Assembly: GCF_000150955.2 (NCBI RefSeq)
Contig: NC_011676.1
Location: 516,419-580,418, forward strand
DNA: 64,000 nt
From: Phaeodactylum tricornutum CCAP 1055/1
Taxonomy: Eukaryota > Bacillariophyta > Bacillariophyceae > Surirellales > Neidiaceae
Direction: 5' to 3'
A model generated the notes under the pieces. That model saw only the letters and a program-made list of their open reading frames with translations. It was not told where the DNA came from and did not search any database. Positions within the stretch are counted from its first letter, which is position 1. The number at the start of each line of letters is the position of its first letter. Below are positions 41,337 through 51,713 of this stretch, piece after piece. A program made the position numbers and the translations under genes.

Positions 41337-41954
41337 CAAAAATAGATTTTTGGAAGGTGTATGGAGTGATAGTGGCTCCGAAGCAGTTTGGTGCGGTCGC
41401 CATCACTCATTTCTTTTCCCGTCAGGATGAAAATGGCACCACAAGTCCCGCGCTATAGTGCTACTGCAAAACGGACTGAGACACCATCTTCTAAACTTGG
41501 ACGACGGAAAGCTTGTACTAAGCAACGAAATCGCTACCAATCGAGTCTATGTCAATCGAGGCGACGGACTTGGAACGCTTACACCTCACGAGCCTATGCA
41601 ATTGGTAAAAACCTCAGTGTGGCTCATGAAGCAATGGCAAGTAGATGCTTTCATTTCGTATCGTTTGAACGAGTTATAGACTTGTAGTCAGTGATGTAAA
41701 CAGTAATCTTGGATCAATATAGTACCCTTCGATTCACTCTCAGCGTTTTGGTCCGACAACGTAGGAAACGGAGTTGACTGATTTTTTAGCCCGCCATGTA
41801 GTCTTGTCGTACACGAAACGCGCAGTACTCTCCAAAATTTGCAATTCCAATTAGTATTTCTACACAACACAAATAATAATGGGACTGCCCCGAGCCGACG
41901 TTTGGCAAGCTCAATCGAATCTCTCGACTCCGTCGTAAAACGACAACCATCGTA
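41337..41954. other. Intergenic region with one weak orphan frame
   Basis: About 620 bp between NAA38 and CWC24. A 73-codon frame at 41458-41679 (opening with GTG) looks moderately protein-like but has no ATG. A good acceptor-like sequence (tttcttttcccgtcag, ending near 41425) lies upstream. I could not build a convincing gene from these. Confidence 0.4.
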
Positions 41955-42902
41955 ATGTTTCGCAAACTTAAACGCAAAGCCAAAGATAGCCTACGGCGGA
42001 ATAATGATACCACCTTCAAAGATACAGCAATTGCAAACGATGGATCCGCGCAGTCCATCCAGGGCGATGACGATGTTGACGAACCCGACACAAACGAATT
42101 GCTTTCCGAAGCACGCAAGCGTTCCAAGCAATCTACCAGCTCTCTTACTTCTGGAAGTCTCTCGGTGTCTACGACCGCAAAGAGTAAAGCTGATATTATG
42201 CACACGTACACGACCGCTAAAGGAATCGTGTCGACCAAGGATTTGGTGACGAGTGTTGCCGAGCACCATCCCGATCAAAAAGTCCAGGATGGCAAAGCCG
42301 CCAAGGGAGAGGATGGCATTTTTCGGAATCAGACTCGCAATAAATTTCACGCTGGCCCCATCCGCGCCGCCCAGCACGTGCGCGTGACGGCTCGTTTCGA
42401 CTATCAACCCGATATTTGTAAGGACTACAAAGAAACCGGTTTCTGCGGATTTGGTGACACTTGTATATACTTACACGATCGAGGCGATACCATGACTGGA
42501 TGGCAGCTAGAGCAGCAATGGGAGGAGCAGCAACGGATAAAGAAAGAAAAGCAAGAAAAAGAAATTAGTCAATTTTTGGACGGCGCAAGAAACGAAGAAA
42601 GGGAAGCCACAGAGCTACCGGAAGATGGCTTACCTTTTGCTTGTCATATTTGTCGGCAGCATTTCCACGATCCAGTAGTAACAACTTGTGGGCATTTTTT
42701 TTGCCAAAGCTGCATATTTGACCGTGTGAGAAATGGCAGTGAATTGTGTCCAATCTGCAATAAAGACACCCACGGGGTCTTCAATCAGCCTACCAAACTG
42801 ATAGCAAAAAAGCGCCAGCTACTAGGCATTAACAAGTCAAACGCTGCGGACTCTTGGGAACAATATTTGAAGCGCTTTACTTCAGCGGAGGAACGAAAAT
42901 GA
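41955..42902 (+). CDS. CWC24: Splicing factor CWC24 / RNF113-like zinc-finger RING protein
   Basis: A 315-aa protein with the CWC24/RNF113 layout. A basic, Ser-rich N-terminus leads to a CCCH zinc finger (DICKDYKETGFCGFGDTCIYLH) and then a C3HC4 RING (FACHICRQHFHDPVVTTCGH, FFCQSCIFDRV, CPICNKDTHGVF). A linker WQLEQQWEEQQ between the two domains is typical of the family. CWC24 joins the activated spliceosome near the 5' splice site; the human homologue RNF113A is also a ubiquitin ligase. Length matches the family. The gene converges with the PPR gene, leaving a 52-bp gap. Confidence 0.93.
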   Translation: MFRKLKRKAKDSLRRNNDTTFKDTAIANDGSAQSIQGDDDVDEPDTNELLSEARKRSKQSTSSLTSGSLSVSTTAKSKADIMHTYTTAKGIVSTKDLVTSVAEHHPDQKVQDGKAAKGEDGIFRNQTRNKFHAGPIRAAQHVRVTARFDYQPDICKDYKETGFCGFGDTCIYLHDRGDTMTGWQLEQQWEEQQRIKKEKQEKEISQFLDGARNEEREATELPEDGLPFACHICRQHFHDPVVTTCGHFFCQSCIFDRVRNGSELCPICNKDTHGVFNQPTKLIAKKRQLLGINKSNAADSWEQYLKRFTSAEERK

Positions 42903-42954
42903 TGATGTTACGCGATTTGAAAACCAACTGAATTTTTTTACAGTGATCAGCTGT

Positions 42955-45900
42955 TCAGTCTTCTACGGATTTGAGCTCTGTCGGTAATTCCGAAGTTTCA
43001 AAGTTGTGGAGAGCCTTATTAACATCCGACGCGCTCAGAATGTGTTCGGGCCATTTCTTTCTTACGTTATGGACAACTTCGTCGCGTTTTTCACACGTCT
43101 GCACGAGTTGCCTCAACACCCAAACATATCGTGTATAAACATTGACCATATCTCGGACTTCCCCGTCTGCTTCTGCGAATAGATCTATTGCTTTCTCAGC
43201 CACTTCGAGGGCTTCCTCTCGTTCGTTCGCCAGAGCATGCGCGTACGTATTACATACTTCTAGTATGTTTTCCATCGTCGAAATCCCCGGCTGTGAGTGT
43301 CGATATCCTTCCCGTACGTCTCGCTGCATGCGTTTCAAAAGATCCAAAGACTTCCTTGCCCTATTAGAATCTTTCGATCGACCGATAGCTACAATACAAT
43401 AATCGTAACAGGCCCGAGATGGCCGTAAGTGGACAATGTTTTGGCCTCGACTAGCGATACTCATCCGATCCAGTAATACCAGAGCCCGTTTTCCTCCATC
43501 TGGATGACCACTCATCGCCCACGCCGCAATTGCGCCTTTGAAGCATCGCGCTGTTGGTCTTAGGTGAGCATATTTTAAGCTGTGCAGGTAGAGGCTTTCC
43601 ATTCTGTTTAAGATTGCCTCAGCACGTTCGGCAGCCTCTTTATGTCGACTAAAACTCCAGCAGGAAATCACAGCTGCAAAGTTGTTTGCGTCTGGACGGC
43701 CTAGCTTGTTGCGCCCTTGTTCGTAGTCCTCCTGCATTTTTGTGAGTATCGCTTCAACGCGCTCAGGAGCATCGGGGAGATTTGAGCGGCTGATGGCGTT
43801 CTGGTATGTCGCATAAACAAAATGGTTTGGAATCATTCGATCGCACACTTCGGCAAATAAAGCTTCAATATGGTCAACTGCATCTTTTCGTCCCGATTTT
43901 GCCCATGCTTCAATGAGTGAAGAGTAGACAACTGCTGATGGAGTCAAGTCAGTCCTACCAGGTAGAAGAGCCAGTCGCTTCATCCTGTCCAGTAGGCGTT
44001 GGGCTTCAAGTGCTCCGTCTTCACGCACGCAAAATCCTCGAATTACAGCATTGTATATTTGCTCGTTAGGTCGAAGTGAACTTGCGCCAGAGGCAAAGTT
44101 GTCTTCCAATTCATTCAGGATCGTAGCCGCTTTTTGGACATTTTGCCTAGCAACCAAACCGATGTAGTACTTAACCATGCAACCGGTTTGGGAAATATTG
44201 TACTCATCTAATTTCCGAAGGAGCGATTCGGAAAGACGTACGGACGCTTCATCTACCTTTATAGACAGACAGTGCAGCACAGATTCGAAAGTGTAAACAT
44301 CCGGGCGTAAATTTCTTTGACCGGCTTGGTAACGAGATTCAATCTCATTAAAGAGAAGCATTCCCCGTTCCGGCGAGAGGGTGCTGTAAGAAGTTGCCCA
44401 CGCGTGAAGGCAGAGTTTGTACGCCTCCAGATCTGGAGGCTTGACCGTCACATCAGACTCTGAGCGACGACGCCAGCGTTGGAGGACTTCCTCGATCTTG
44501 ATGCAGAAGCTTTCCTTAATTTGAGTATCAACTTCTCGCCCACGCCGCATTGACAAAGATTGCATAAATCTACTGTACGTCATTTTATCAGGACGAAGAT
44601 TTCTGCCGCTGCTTTCTTCCAAATTATCAAGAACTGCTTCAGCCTTTTCAATGCAGTCGGTTCCTCCGTTTTGGAGAAAAACATTTAGAGCCGATGTATA
44701 ACTGATGCGGTCCGGGAATGTATCGCGAAGGTTGTTAATGGCCAGAGATTCCATACGTTGAAGTATTTTTTCGGCCCTTATTGTAGCGTCGTCTAGTTGT
44801 GCCTTCGTAAGAGCATGAAGAAGCGTATTATAGTGAATGCGCGTCGGATATTCGCTCTTTTCCTTAGCAGATGCTTCCATTTCGTCCAGGAGCTTTTGAG
44901 CTTCCTCAGCTTTTCCAACTTTCGCAAACATGGACATCATAATGCCGGCGGCTATTGGATTCCGCGATATTGTTGGGTCGTCCATACTTATCATATGATT
45001 CCACAATTCGATAGCCTTTTCTTGTGCCCGTGTCGAATGTGTGACTTCAGAGCGGTAAGCCAAAAGGACTGCCGTGTACAAATGAATGGTCTTTTTGACA
45101 GAATCGTCGAGTTCCAATTCTTTCAGTAGCGAGAAGGCTTCATCCGCTGCATCAAAGTGCTTTCCTTGAGAAATTGCCGTTAGCAAGATAGAATACATAA
45201 CAGTGTCTGGCTGCGGTCCGTGAATACTTTGTTTTCTTTGGAAAACAAACTCCTTCATGGCATCGATACATTCCTGTGAATTCGACTTTCCGCCAAAAGC
45301 CAAATCCGCCTTACTTTGGGCCACACTATCACGCCACGATGGATTGTTGTTTGCAAGAAACTGGGAACGTTTGCTCCACAGGTACAGCGTCGATTCGCAC
45401 GTAGTCAAATCTGGAACTATGTTGGGATACCGTGGGTCGCGGTGCAGTCTATCCGCGAGAGCCCGCACAGCCGACGCCTTGGCAAGCATATCAATTGTTT
45501 GTTCGGGTGACCGCTCCAAGCTCTTTCGATATTTGTGACCGCGCAATTGAGCTCCTGTCCCTTGCAATGGCTCGAGATAGAGATATATCAGTCGGTCAAA
45601 GCCGCCGTTGCAAGACACGCCCGGATTGTCGACGACGTACTCGATAAGGGCTGGGTCGTTTTGGTCAACACAGTAGTCCAGAATTTTCTGAGCAAAATTT
45701 AAGGGGAGTTCCGGCAAGTTTCGCTTCGACGCTACTCGACGAGTTGGTTTACTGAGCCAATACAGAAATGCCGAGCGAAGCCCAGTTTGTGTCGGTGACG
45801 AAATTGTCGGGAGCTTTTGAACGAAGTGCACCATGCCGCCAAATTTTTGGGAGGCAACCCTCTCTCCCATCACAGAATCTTGCCGACCATTGTCTGGATC

Positions 45901-46077
45901 TCCTTGTATCCGCGAAGTGGTCAAAGTATTTGGAAAGACAGCTTTGGTTGAAAACGTGCGGTGACGTAGTATTTGTACCACTGAACGAGAAGGAACGCGG
46001 GGATGCGACGATTTGAACAAAAGCTTCTGCATCGCAATTCTAGCAGAAGGACGATGGTGCAACTGTAGATTTCGCAT
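42955..46077 (-). CDS. Large PPR protein, organelle RNA factor candidate
   Basis: A 1040-aa intronless pentatricopeptide-repeat protein. Many roughly 35-residue units with the YxxxIxAxxxxGxxxxA pattern are visible, e.g. VMYSILLTAISQGKHFDAAD, IHYNTLLHALTKAQLDDATI, ISYTSALNVFLQNG, VVYSSLIEAWAKSGRKDAVD and FVYATYQNAISRSNLPDAPE. The N-terminus is Arg/Ser/His-rich (HHRPSARIAMQKLLFKSS), consistent with mitochondrial targeting. PPR proteins bind organelle RNA. No C-terminal SMR, DYW or endonuclease domain is visible. Its RNA target is unknown. It is divergent from the metacaspase gene. Confidence 0.9.
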   Translation of the reverse strand: MRNLQLHHRPSARIAMQKLLFKSSHPRVPSRSVVQILRHRTFSTKAVFPNTLTTSRIQGDPDNGRQDSVMGERVASQKFGGMVHFVQKLPTISSPTQTGLRSAFLYWLSKPTRRVASKRNLPELPLNFAQKILDYCVDQNDPALIEYVVDNPGVSCNGGFDRLIYLYLEPLQGTGAQLRGHKYRKSLERSPEQTIDMLAKASAVRALADRLHRDPRYPNIVPDLTTCESTLYLWSKRSQFLANNNPSWRDSVAQSKADLAFGGKSNSQECIDAMKEFVFQRKQSIHGPQPDTVMYSILLTAISQGKHFDAADEAFSLLKELELDDSVKKTIHLYTAVLLAYRSEVTHSTRAQEKAIELWNHMISMDDPTISRNPIAAGIMMSMFAKVGKAEEAQKLLDEMEASAKEKSEYPTRIHYNTLLHALTKAQLDDATIRAEKILQRMESLAINNLRDTFPDRISYTSALNVFLQNGGTDCIEKAEAVLDNLEESSGRNLRPDKMTYSRFMQSLSMRRGREVDTQIKESFCIKIEEVLQRWRRRSESDVTVKPPDLEAYKLCLHAWATSYSTLSPERGMLLFNEIESRYQAGQRNLRPDVYTFESVLHCLSIKVDEASVRLSESLLRKLDEYNISQTGCMVKYYIGLVARQNVQKAATILNELEDNFASGASSLRPNEQIYNAVIRGFCVREDGALEAQRLLDRMKRLALLPGRTDLTPSAVVYSSLIEAWAKSGRKDAVDHIEALFAEVCDRMIPNHFVYATYQNAISRSNLPDAPERVEAILTKMQEDYEQGRNKLGRPDANNFAAVISCWSFSRHKEAAERAEAILNRMESLYLHSLKYAHLRPTARCFKGAIAAWAMSGHPDGGKRALVLLDRMSIASRGQNIVHLRPSRACYDYCIVAIGRSKDSNRARKSLDLLKRMQRDVREGYRHSQPGISTMENILEVCNTYAHALANEREEALEVAEKAIDLFAEADGEVRDMVNVYTRYVWVLRQLVQTCEKRDEVVHNVRKKWPEHILSASDVNKALHNFETSELPTELKSVED

Positions 46078-46572
46078 AGCGTTAGCTAGCTGTGTGGGGC
46101 TAAGAGGTCCTTGCTTCGGCTGAGAAAGTACACTTTACTGCTAGCCTGCTTTTTGGATGAGATCGGAGCAGATTGCACCTTGTCGACGAAGAAAAGTCGA
46201 CAATTTTCTGCCATGGCCCTTCCAGTTTTATCGTTCACCGTTAGGACAGCTTCCAGACCATCGAATATGGGAGAAAGCAAATTAGGTAGACAGACACCAG
46301 CAACACGTGAATCGTCATCCGGGACTGAAAACAGAAGAATACAGAAATGTCTCGTTGAAAAGACTGTTTACATTTAGGCCAATAGTCAAGCGCGAGGGGA
46401 TTGTTCCTTGGGAAACATAAACGCATAATGGTTGCATTCTAATAATCGGTCATTTCACACGAACCGGACATTGTAGCGTTCGACACGAATGCATCTTTGA
46501 AGGCAACCCTTTTTGACAATGAAGTAGAACAACTTGACGACCCTGATTTACATCTCCTTTTTACTCTCAACG
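46078..46572. other. Divergent intergenic region (PPR / metacaspase promoters)
   Basis: About 500 bp with no convincing frame. It carries the 5' flanks of both genes. I see no clear regulatory motif. Confidence 0.4.
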
Positions 46573-47818
46573 ATGCCGTCATTCAACGAAAAAGTATTGC
46601 AGACCATTCCGGCGGAGGTGTTCATGATAAGTTCGTCTTCGGATACCCAGCAGTCCAACGAAGCTTACAACACTAGTGGCTTTGAGCTTCCTAACCCAGC
46701 AGGAAAAGCCGGTGGTGCCTGTACATCGGCCTTGCTCCAAGTTCTGTACGAAAATGGTCACAATCTTGATAAATTGAGCTGGACTGATGCGTTGACTGCC
46801 ATGAGGACATAGCTGAAGGAAATGGGATACGAACAGCTCCCTCAATTGTCATCAAGCCGTTGGATTGACGTGAACCGACCATTGACTATCGTTCCAAAAG
46901 GTAGCGGACGCCGACGCGCTATCGTTGTCGGAATCAATTACGTCGGACAGAAAGGAGAGCTCAAAGCTTGTCACAACGATGCCAACAACGTTCTCAAATA
47001 TCTTATTGAGGCACAAGGTTTCGACCCCTCCCAAATTCTGATCTTGATGGACGACGGGAAACACACGGAGCCTACGCGCCGGAACATTGAAGATGCCTTT
47101 GTTCGAATGACACAATACAGTCAACCAGGAGATGTTGTCTGGGTGAGTTTTTCGGGTCACGGAGGACGCGCCGTGGATATCAGTGGTAAGTCGCGCGGGT
47201 TTGGGCGAGTTTGTGTCGTGAGAAACTGTAAAACTCAGACTAACATATTGTTTCGCAAGGCGATGAGGATGATGGATACGACGAAACCCTGATTCCTCTT
47301 GATTTCATGAAGCATGGTCAAATTATTGACGACGACATTCTGGATATGTTCGTCAAGCCGATGAAGAAAGGCGTCAACGTCACGGTAAGTTCTCTTTTCA
47401 AAGCAAAATACTTCGAGTGTACCTAAAGGGTGATTTTCGCTCACGGGATGATTTTCCATGGAAGGTCCTTATGGATTGCTGCCACTCCGGAACGGTTCTC
47501 GATTTGCCGTACACATATTCATCGGGGGACCAGAAAATGCGGACCGAGAAGAATTTTGATTTTGGCGACGGAAAGAATGCGACCAACGCCAAAAAACAAA
47601 AAGAGATGGAAAAGGCCGAGCGCAAGGCGGCCGGAGAAAATTCGGACTCGGACGATGAGGGCGACAAAAAGAAAAAGAAAAAAGTCAAGGAGAAGGAAGA
47701 GGATCCTAACGAAGGCTTGTACGATCAGTCACCAATCCCCCCACCTCAACCCCGACCGCCGACGAGAGACTTGCCTCCGCCACCCACACCACCCAATCAG
47801 TGCTGTAGAATTCTATAG
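46573..47818 (+). CDS. Type III metacaspase (p10 before p20) with an in-frame TAG
   Basis: Exons 46573-47185, 47260-47384 and 47465-47818 joined by GT-AG introns (74 and 80 bp). A p10-like part comes first ([50 protein letters not shown]). The p20 follows ([20 protein letters not shown]), with catalytic His at about 196 ([10 protein letters not shown]) and Cys at about 252 (VLMDCCHSG). p10 before p20 is the type III arrangement known from algae. A TAG at 46810-46812 (codon 80) interrupts the frame between them, where [18 protein letters not shown] otherwise reads on. The tail is Lys-rich, then Pro-rich, ending NQCCRIL. The gene may be a null allele, read through, or carry a sequence error. 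The start upstream is uncertain. Confidence 0.85.
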
Positions 47819-48646
47819 CGACGGCGAGGGTCGGGAGAAAAAGATAGACCAGGAGCGAGCAGTTCACGTTCTCGTATGTAACAGTAAGCTCAACGATTGA
47901 GCAAACAGCCATGCTCGAAATCATTCGTGTCTCAATTGTTCTCGTCCTTCCAATGATGGCAAGTCTACTCATGTCAATAGGTTCCTGAGAAATATTGGTG
48001 AACACGAATGACGTAATTGGTTGCCGTTTATTGATCTTTCGAAATGCTGCATTTGTACCGGTCTCTGCTTGCTGTGAATGCAAAAAGAAAGTTCGGAATG
48101 TAGATAATATATAGATAGCTACGTACACCTTTGCCCAAAACTCCATATATGCGAAAATTTGCACAATTGAGAAATGTGTGTCACGTATGTCTGAAACTAA
48201 GTCTAAGACACATCTTTTCATTTCGGATATTCTATTTATCAAAATTGGACCATACCGTTTCGGCTTCGGTTGAGAACGTCGAAGATCGCAAAACGTGTTC
48301 ACGAAACTGCATGGATCAGAGAAGTCGGCAAAACTTCCAATACAGTACTGAAATCATGATTCCGTGAGAACTTACACGAAACTGCTGTCGTAAGTAGCAT
48401 TACCTTCCTACTTAGGGTCACACGCTTGGAGCTGACCGGGACAACGAAGACGCTCCCAACTCGAGAAGCACCATTGGCCCGTACATTATTGCTTTTTTAC
48501 TCGAGCCTCCATCCGATCTTGCATCGAAACAGGGCTTCTTCCAGTAATTGACCCAGTGCTGCTGCATGATCATTACTTAACATTGTTGTCGTTGTCAACG
48601 AGTTATCGCGTCAATTGCCGAGAGCTTAAAACGTATTGGGGCAGCG
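47819..48646. other. Intergenic region, no gene seen
   Basis: About 830 bp between the metacaspase and the kinase. A 198-codon antisense frame (47706-48302, -) overlaps the metacaspase 3' end but has no motif, so I treat this stretch as intergenic. Confidence 0.4.
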
Positions 48647-50260
48647 ATGGAGTCGTCGAGCGCGGCGAGCGGTAGCTACCGACCCGAGCCGACGAGCACT
48701 GGTCGATGTCAATACTGTGCACACTTGGCCTTCAAGGCCAGGAAAGCTGCTGTTGATACGTTTATGGCAGGGAACGATATGCCTTGGGATTTTGAGGTCG
48801 GAATGTATGACCTTGTTTTACGGCTGAATCAGATGGAAGAAGAGACTAGGTTGCATCCCGAAACGGCACGGCACTTAGCCGACAAAGCAACCCGCTATAC
48901 GGCAAGACTCCGCACTCAACTATCGGACGGAGAACTGACGCCGGTACAGTCGCTTAACAATTGCCGAATACGAACCATGGCGCCTTTGGAGTACGAAGAG
49001 GTAACGTTGGGACCATTATTGGGGGCGGGGGGATTTTCTACTGTCTTTGCGGTGGACGGGTTTCATCTAAAGGACCACTCGACACCTGATTACGACTCGG
49101 ACGAACGCGCTGCACGGGAATTTTTGAATAAGCACGCACGACGATACGCTGGGAACGGTGGACCGACTATACACCGCTCGGTCGAAGGCACGAAATCCAA
49201 TCAAACTACCGCGCGCTATGCGGTAAAGCACCTCCGCCGCGGGCTCGCCGAGGAAGCGGATAGGTTCGAACGCGCTGCGGTGGATCTAGTGATGGAAGCC
49301 CAGCTGCTGCTGGCGCTCGATCATCCCAACATGTAAGTGGCGGTCGGAGACAAAAAGTACCTTGCGAGTCGAGTACGATATCTCAACACTGTGCTCTTTG
49401 GCCAATTTAGAATATCCATACGTGGGTGGTCTCGTCAAGGACCAGGTGGTTACGTGAACGGAAAACATACGGACTTCTTCGTCATTCTGGACCGATTGCC
49501 CGAAACATTAGAAGACAAGATTTACGCCTGGAGAAAAAAACTGAAACGGTACAAAGCCATGGGGAAGCTACCGTGGGGACGGAAGAAGTATATCGCCAAG
49601 ACTAGTGCTCTGTTGTTGAAACGAATGCAGGCGGCGCTTGACATTGCTGCCTCCTTGGAATATATGCACGATCGGCGCATCATCAACCGCGACGTAAAAG
49701 CCAGCAACATTGGCTTTGATATCCACGGCGAGCTGAAAATGTTCGATTTTGGCCTTTCTCGTCTACTGCCGGCCGAAGAAGAGCGCGTCGAAGGTGGCTT
49801 TGTCATGTCGCGGGTTGGCACAAAGTATTACATGGCTCCCGAAGTATGCGACAAGCAGCCCTTTGACCTGTCGGCGGACGTGTACAGCTTTGGAGTGGTC
49901 CTGTGGGAATTGCTGACCTTGTCCACGCCTCGCGAAGTGATTCGGAAGCTCCGACGTCTCACGAACAGCTCGTATATTCTACCGATCTGTCCGTGCTGGC
50001 CTAAAGCACTGCAAAGGCTGGTGGGACTGTGTCTTGCGGACGACCCTAGTGTACGCCCGACCATGGCGGTCGTACGAGCGTCAATCGAGATAATGTTGGA
50101 ACGGCTGGGGGTACCACGTGCTGTAGGGGGAAAAGCACGTCGCCGTTCCACCTTTCGATTGGAGACGACCGCAACTGATAGTATTGCCAACGCCGCTCTC
50201 ACCGTGCAATCGTTTTCCGATTACGATCCGTCCATTCCAACTTCTGTCCAATGCAATTGA
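48647..50260 (+). CDS. Protein kinase (TKL/RLK-like), HRD histidine replaced
   Basis: Two exons (48647-49332, 49411-50260) and a 78-bp GTAAGT...TTTAG intron give 511 aa. Splicing rebuilds LDHPNIISIRGW, a classic alphaC-beta4 segment. Landmarks: glycine loop LGPLLGAGGFSTVFAV, ATP lysine in ARYAVKHLRR, catalytic loop IINRDVKASNIGF with Asn for the usual His, Mg loop MFDFGLSRLL, APE motif TKYYMAPEV, and DLSADVYSFGVVLWELLT. All catalytic acids are present, so activity is expected. An ~80-residue insert separates the glycine loop from the VAIK lysine. The N-terminus has a C-x2-C pair (GRCQYCAHLAF). No targeting or sensor domain is visible. Confidence 0.88.
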
Positions 50261-50460
50261 CCAGACTCGTCCCGTTCGACGTTGGAGGGACAGAGTTGTA
50301 GAGTTCTATAAACGCTACCGTATCTAGCTACGAAAGTATTAATGGTACGGCCTACTAGCACTAGCTACATCGGTACGAAAGCAGCATACTAGATTAGTGA
50401 CTCGGTTAAAAAGATAAAACAGTAACATCCCGAGACTCGGTGTGTTTTTCCATTCCTCGT

Positions 50461-50868
50461 TTACGGTTCATGAATTTGCACCGCAAACGGCGGAAGATCC
50501 TTGAGAGTCAAAAAGGGTGTCCACACGCCTTGAATTGACGGTGTATCGGTCAATACGGGTGTCGTAATTTTGGTAATTTTGCGTCCACTGCGGTTACTCA
50601 AAAGGTACAGTACATCCTGCACGTCCTGCCAGCGGTCCACGTTCCGTACGGAAATCTGGTGCGTCGCGGCCATGCTTCGGTACTCCGCCAGCACGAAGGG
50701 ATGGTGTCCGTTGCGCACCTGTACCTCGATTTCCACGTGTGGGTGGGCCGTAGCCCAGGACACCAATTTACCGTTGCCGAGGTAGGTCCGCATCGCTCGT
50801 GACGAACCCCCCACTTCGCAGTAATGCAAACGCAATTTGGTCAATTGGAAGACTCCGCGTGTGGCCAT
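50461..50868 (-). CDS. MRPL43: Mitochondrial ribosomal protein mL43 (MRPL43)
   Basis: A 135-aa protein of the L51/S25/CI-B8 thioredoxin-like family. Motifs: RGVFQLTKLRLHYCEVGGSS, MRTYLGNGKLVSWATAHPHV, EIEVQVRNGHHPFVLAEY and VRNVDRW. This matches mL43, a constituent of the mitochondrial large ribosomal subunit. The start MATRGVFQL is preferred over the longer in-frame ATG 75 bp upstream, because the family begins right at this point. Confidence 0.92.
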   Translation of the reverse strand: MATRGVFQLTKLRLHYCEVGGSSRAMRTYLGNGKLVSWATAHPHVEIEVQVRNGHHPFVLAEYRSMAATHQISVRNVDRWQDVQDVLYLLSNRSGRKITKITTPVLTDTPSIQGVWTPFLTLKDLPPFAVQIHEP

Positions 50869-51713
50869 GGTACTGAGGATATATTTAGTAGGTGAGTATG
50901 TATCAAGTATGTATCTATCAGTATTGGTGTGACCAAGTGACAATGGAGACGGATTCTACGAATTGTACGCAAGGGTAGTTGAAAGCCAACGATGTGTCAA
51001 CGTTGGTTTCGCTGTGGTTACTTACGGTATTCACCCCACCGTTGTTGGACTCTTGGTGTGTACCCCCTCCCCCCTTTGCAGAACACCCACCTATCTACGT
51101 TCGTTGGTGGACACACGGACATGCCATCCCGACGCTTTGTACCTTCCTACCTTCCTACCAACCTACCTACCTACCTACAACCAGTACAGTACCATGCTCG
51201 AATAGTGTACGTCCGTCGTCGCTCCGTTTCGTTGCCAATTGAGCTAGTGCGAGCGCTGGTCGTCAGAGATTACGGGTCCCCGCACTTTTTCTTTGACGGC
51301 ACCCCCCTGCGCGATCGAGCCCGTTTGTGTGCGTTGATCGCGAAAACAAGAAAAAACAACCATCACGGTGGGGGGGGTACAATAGTCGAAAAAGTCTTTT
51401 TGGCAAGAGAAAACGAAACCAAGACCACGAACCCAACCCCGTACCAATTGTCATACTCGGTCTGTATACGAAAACCTGTGTGGAACCATCGCATCACGGG
51501 TGTCCACAATTTGTGGTGAGAAGAGAAAGAAACGAAAGAGTTCCCACCGAACTCCTCGCTGGCGTGGTGACTGACTTTCGGTAAACCTGGATAGAGTCGT
51601 GTGCGTTACGCTTTATTTTGGGTAGGACAAGGTTCCGCTATACATTTTAAAGGGGGTGGTATAGACGCAATAGCAATAGCAATACAAACACGCACGATTT
51701 TCCGTTGTTCGGT
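50869..51713. other. Divergent intergenic region with CCTA repeat
   Basis: About 845 bp between mL43 (-) and the second SNARE (+). It contains a pyrimidine-rich CCTTCCTA/CCTA tract (51141-51178) and a short poly-G run near 51370. No gene-like frame with a motif is seen. Confidence 0.45.
51141..51178. repeat. CCTA/CCTT microsatellite
   Basis: A short pyrimidine-rich tandem tract of accttcct and acct-acct units lies in the mL43/SNARE divergent spacer. Confidence 0.75.

Noticed and set aside
41458-41679. 73-codon frame after NAA38
   Set aside because: Looks somewhat protein-like (RVYVNRGDGLGTL) and has an acceptor-like site upstream, but opens only with GTG and I cannot attach a first exon.
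47706-48302. 198-codon minus-strand frame
   Set aside because: Overlaps the metacaspase 3' exon in antisense and runs into intergenic DNA; no motif, signal or homologue recognised.
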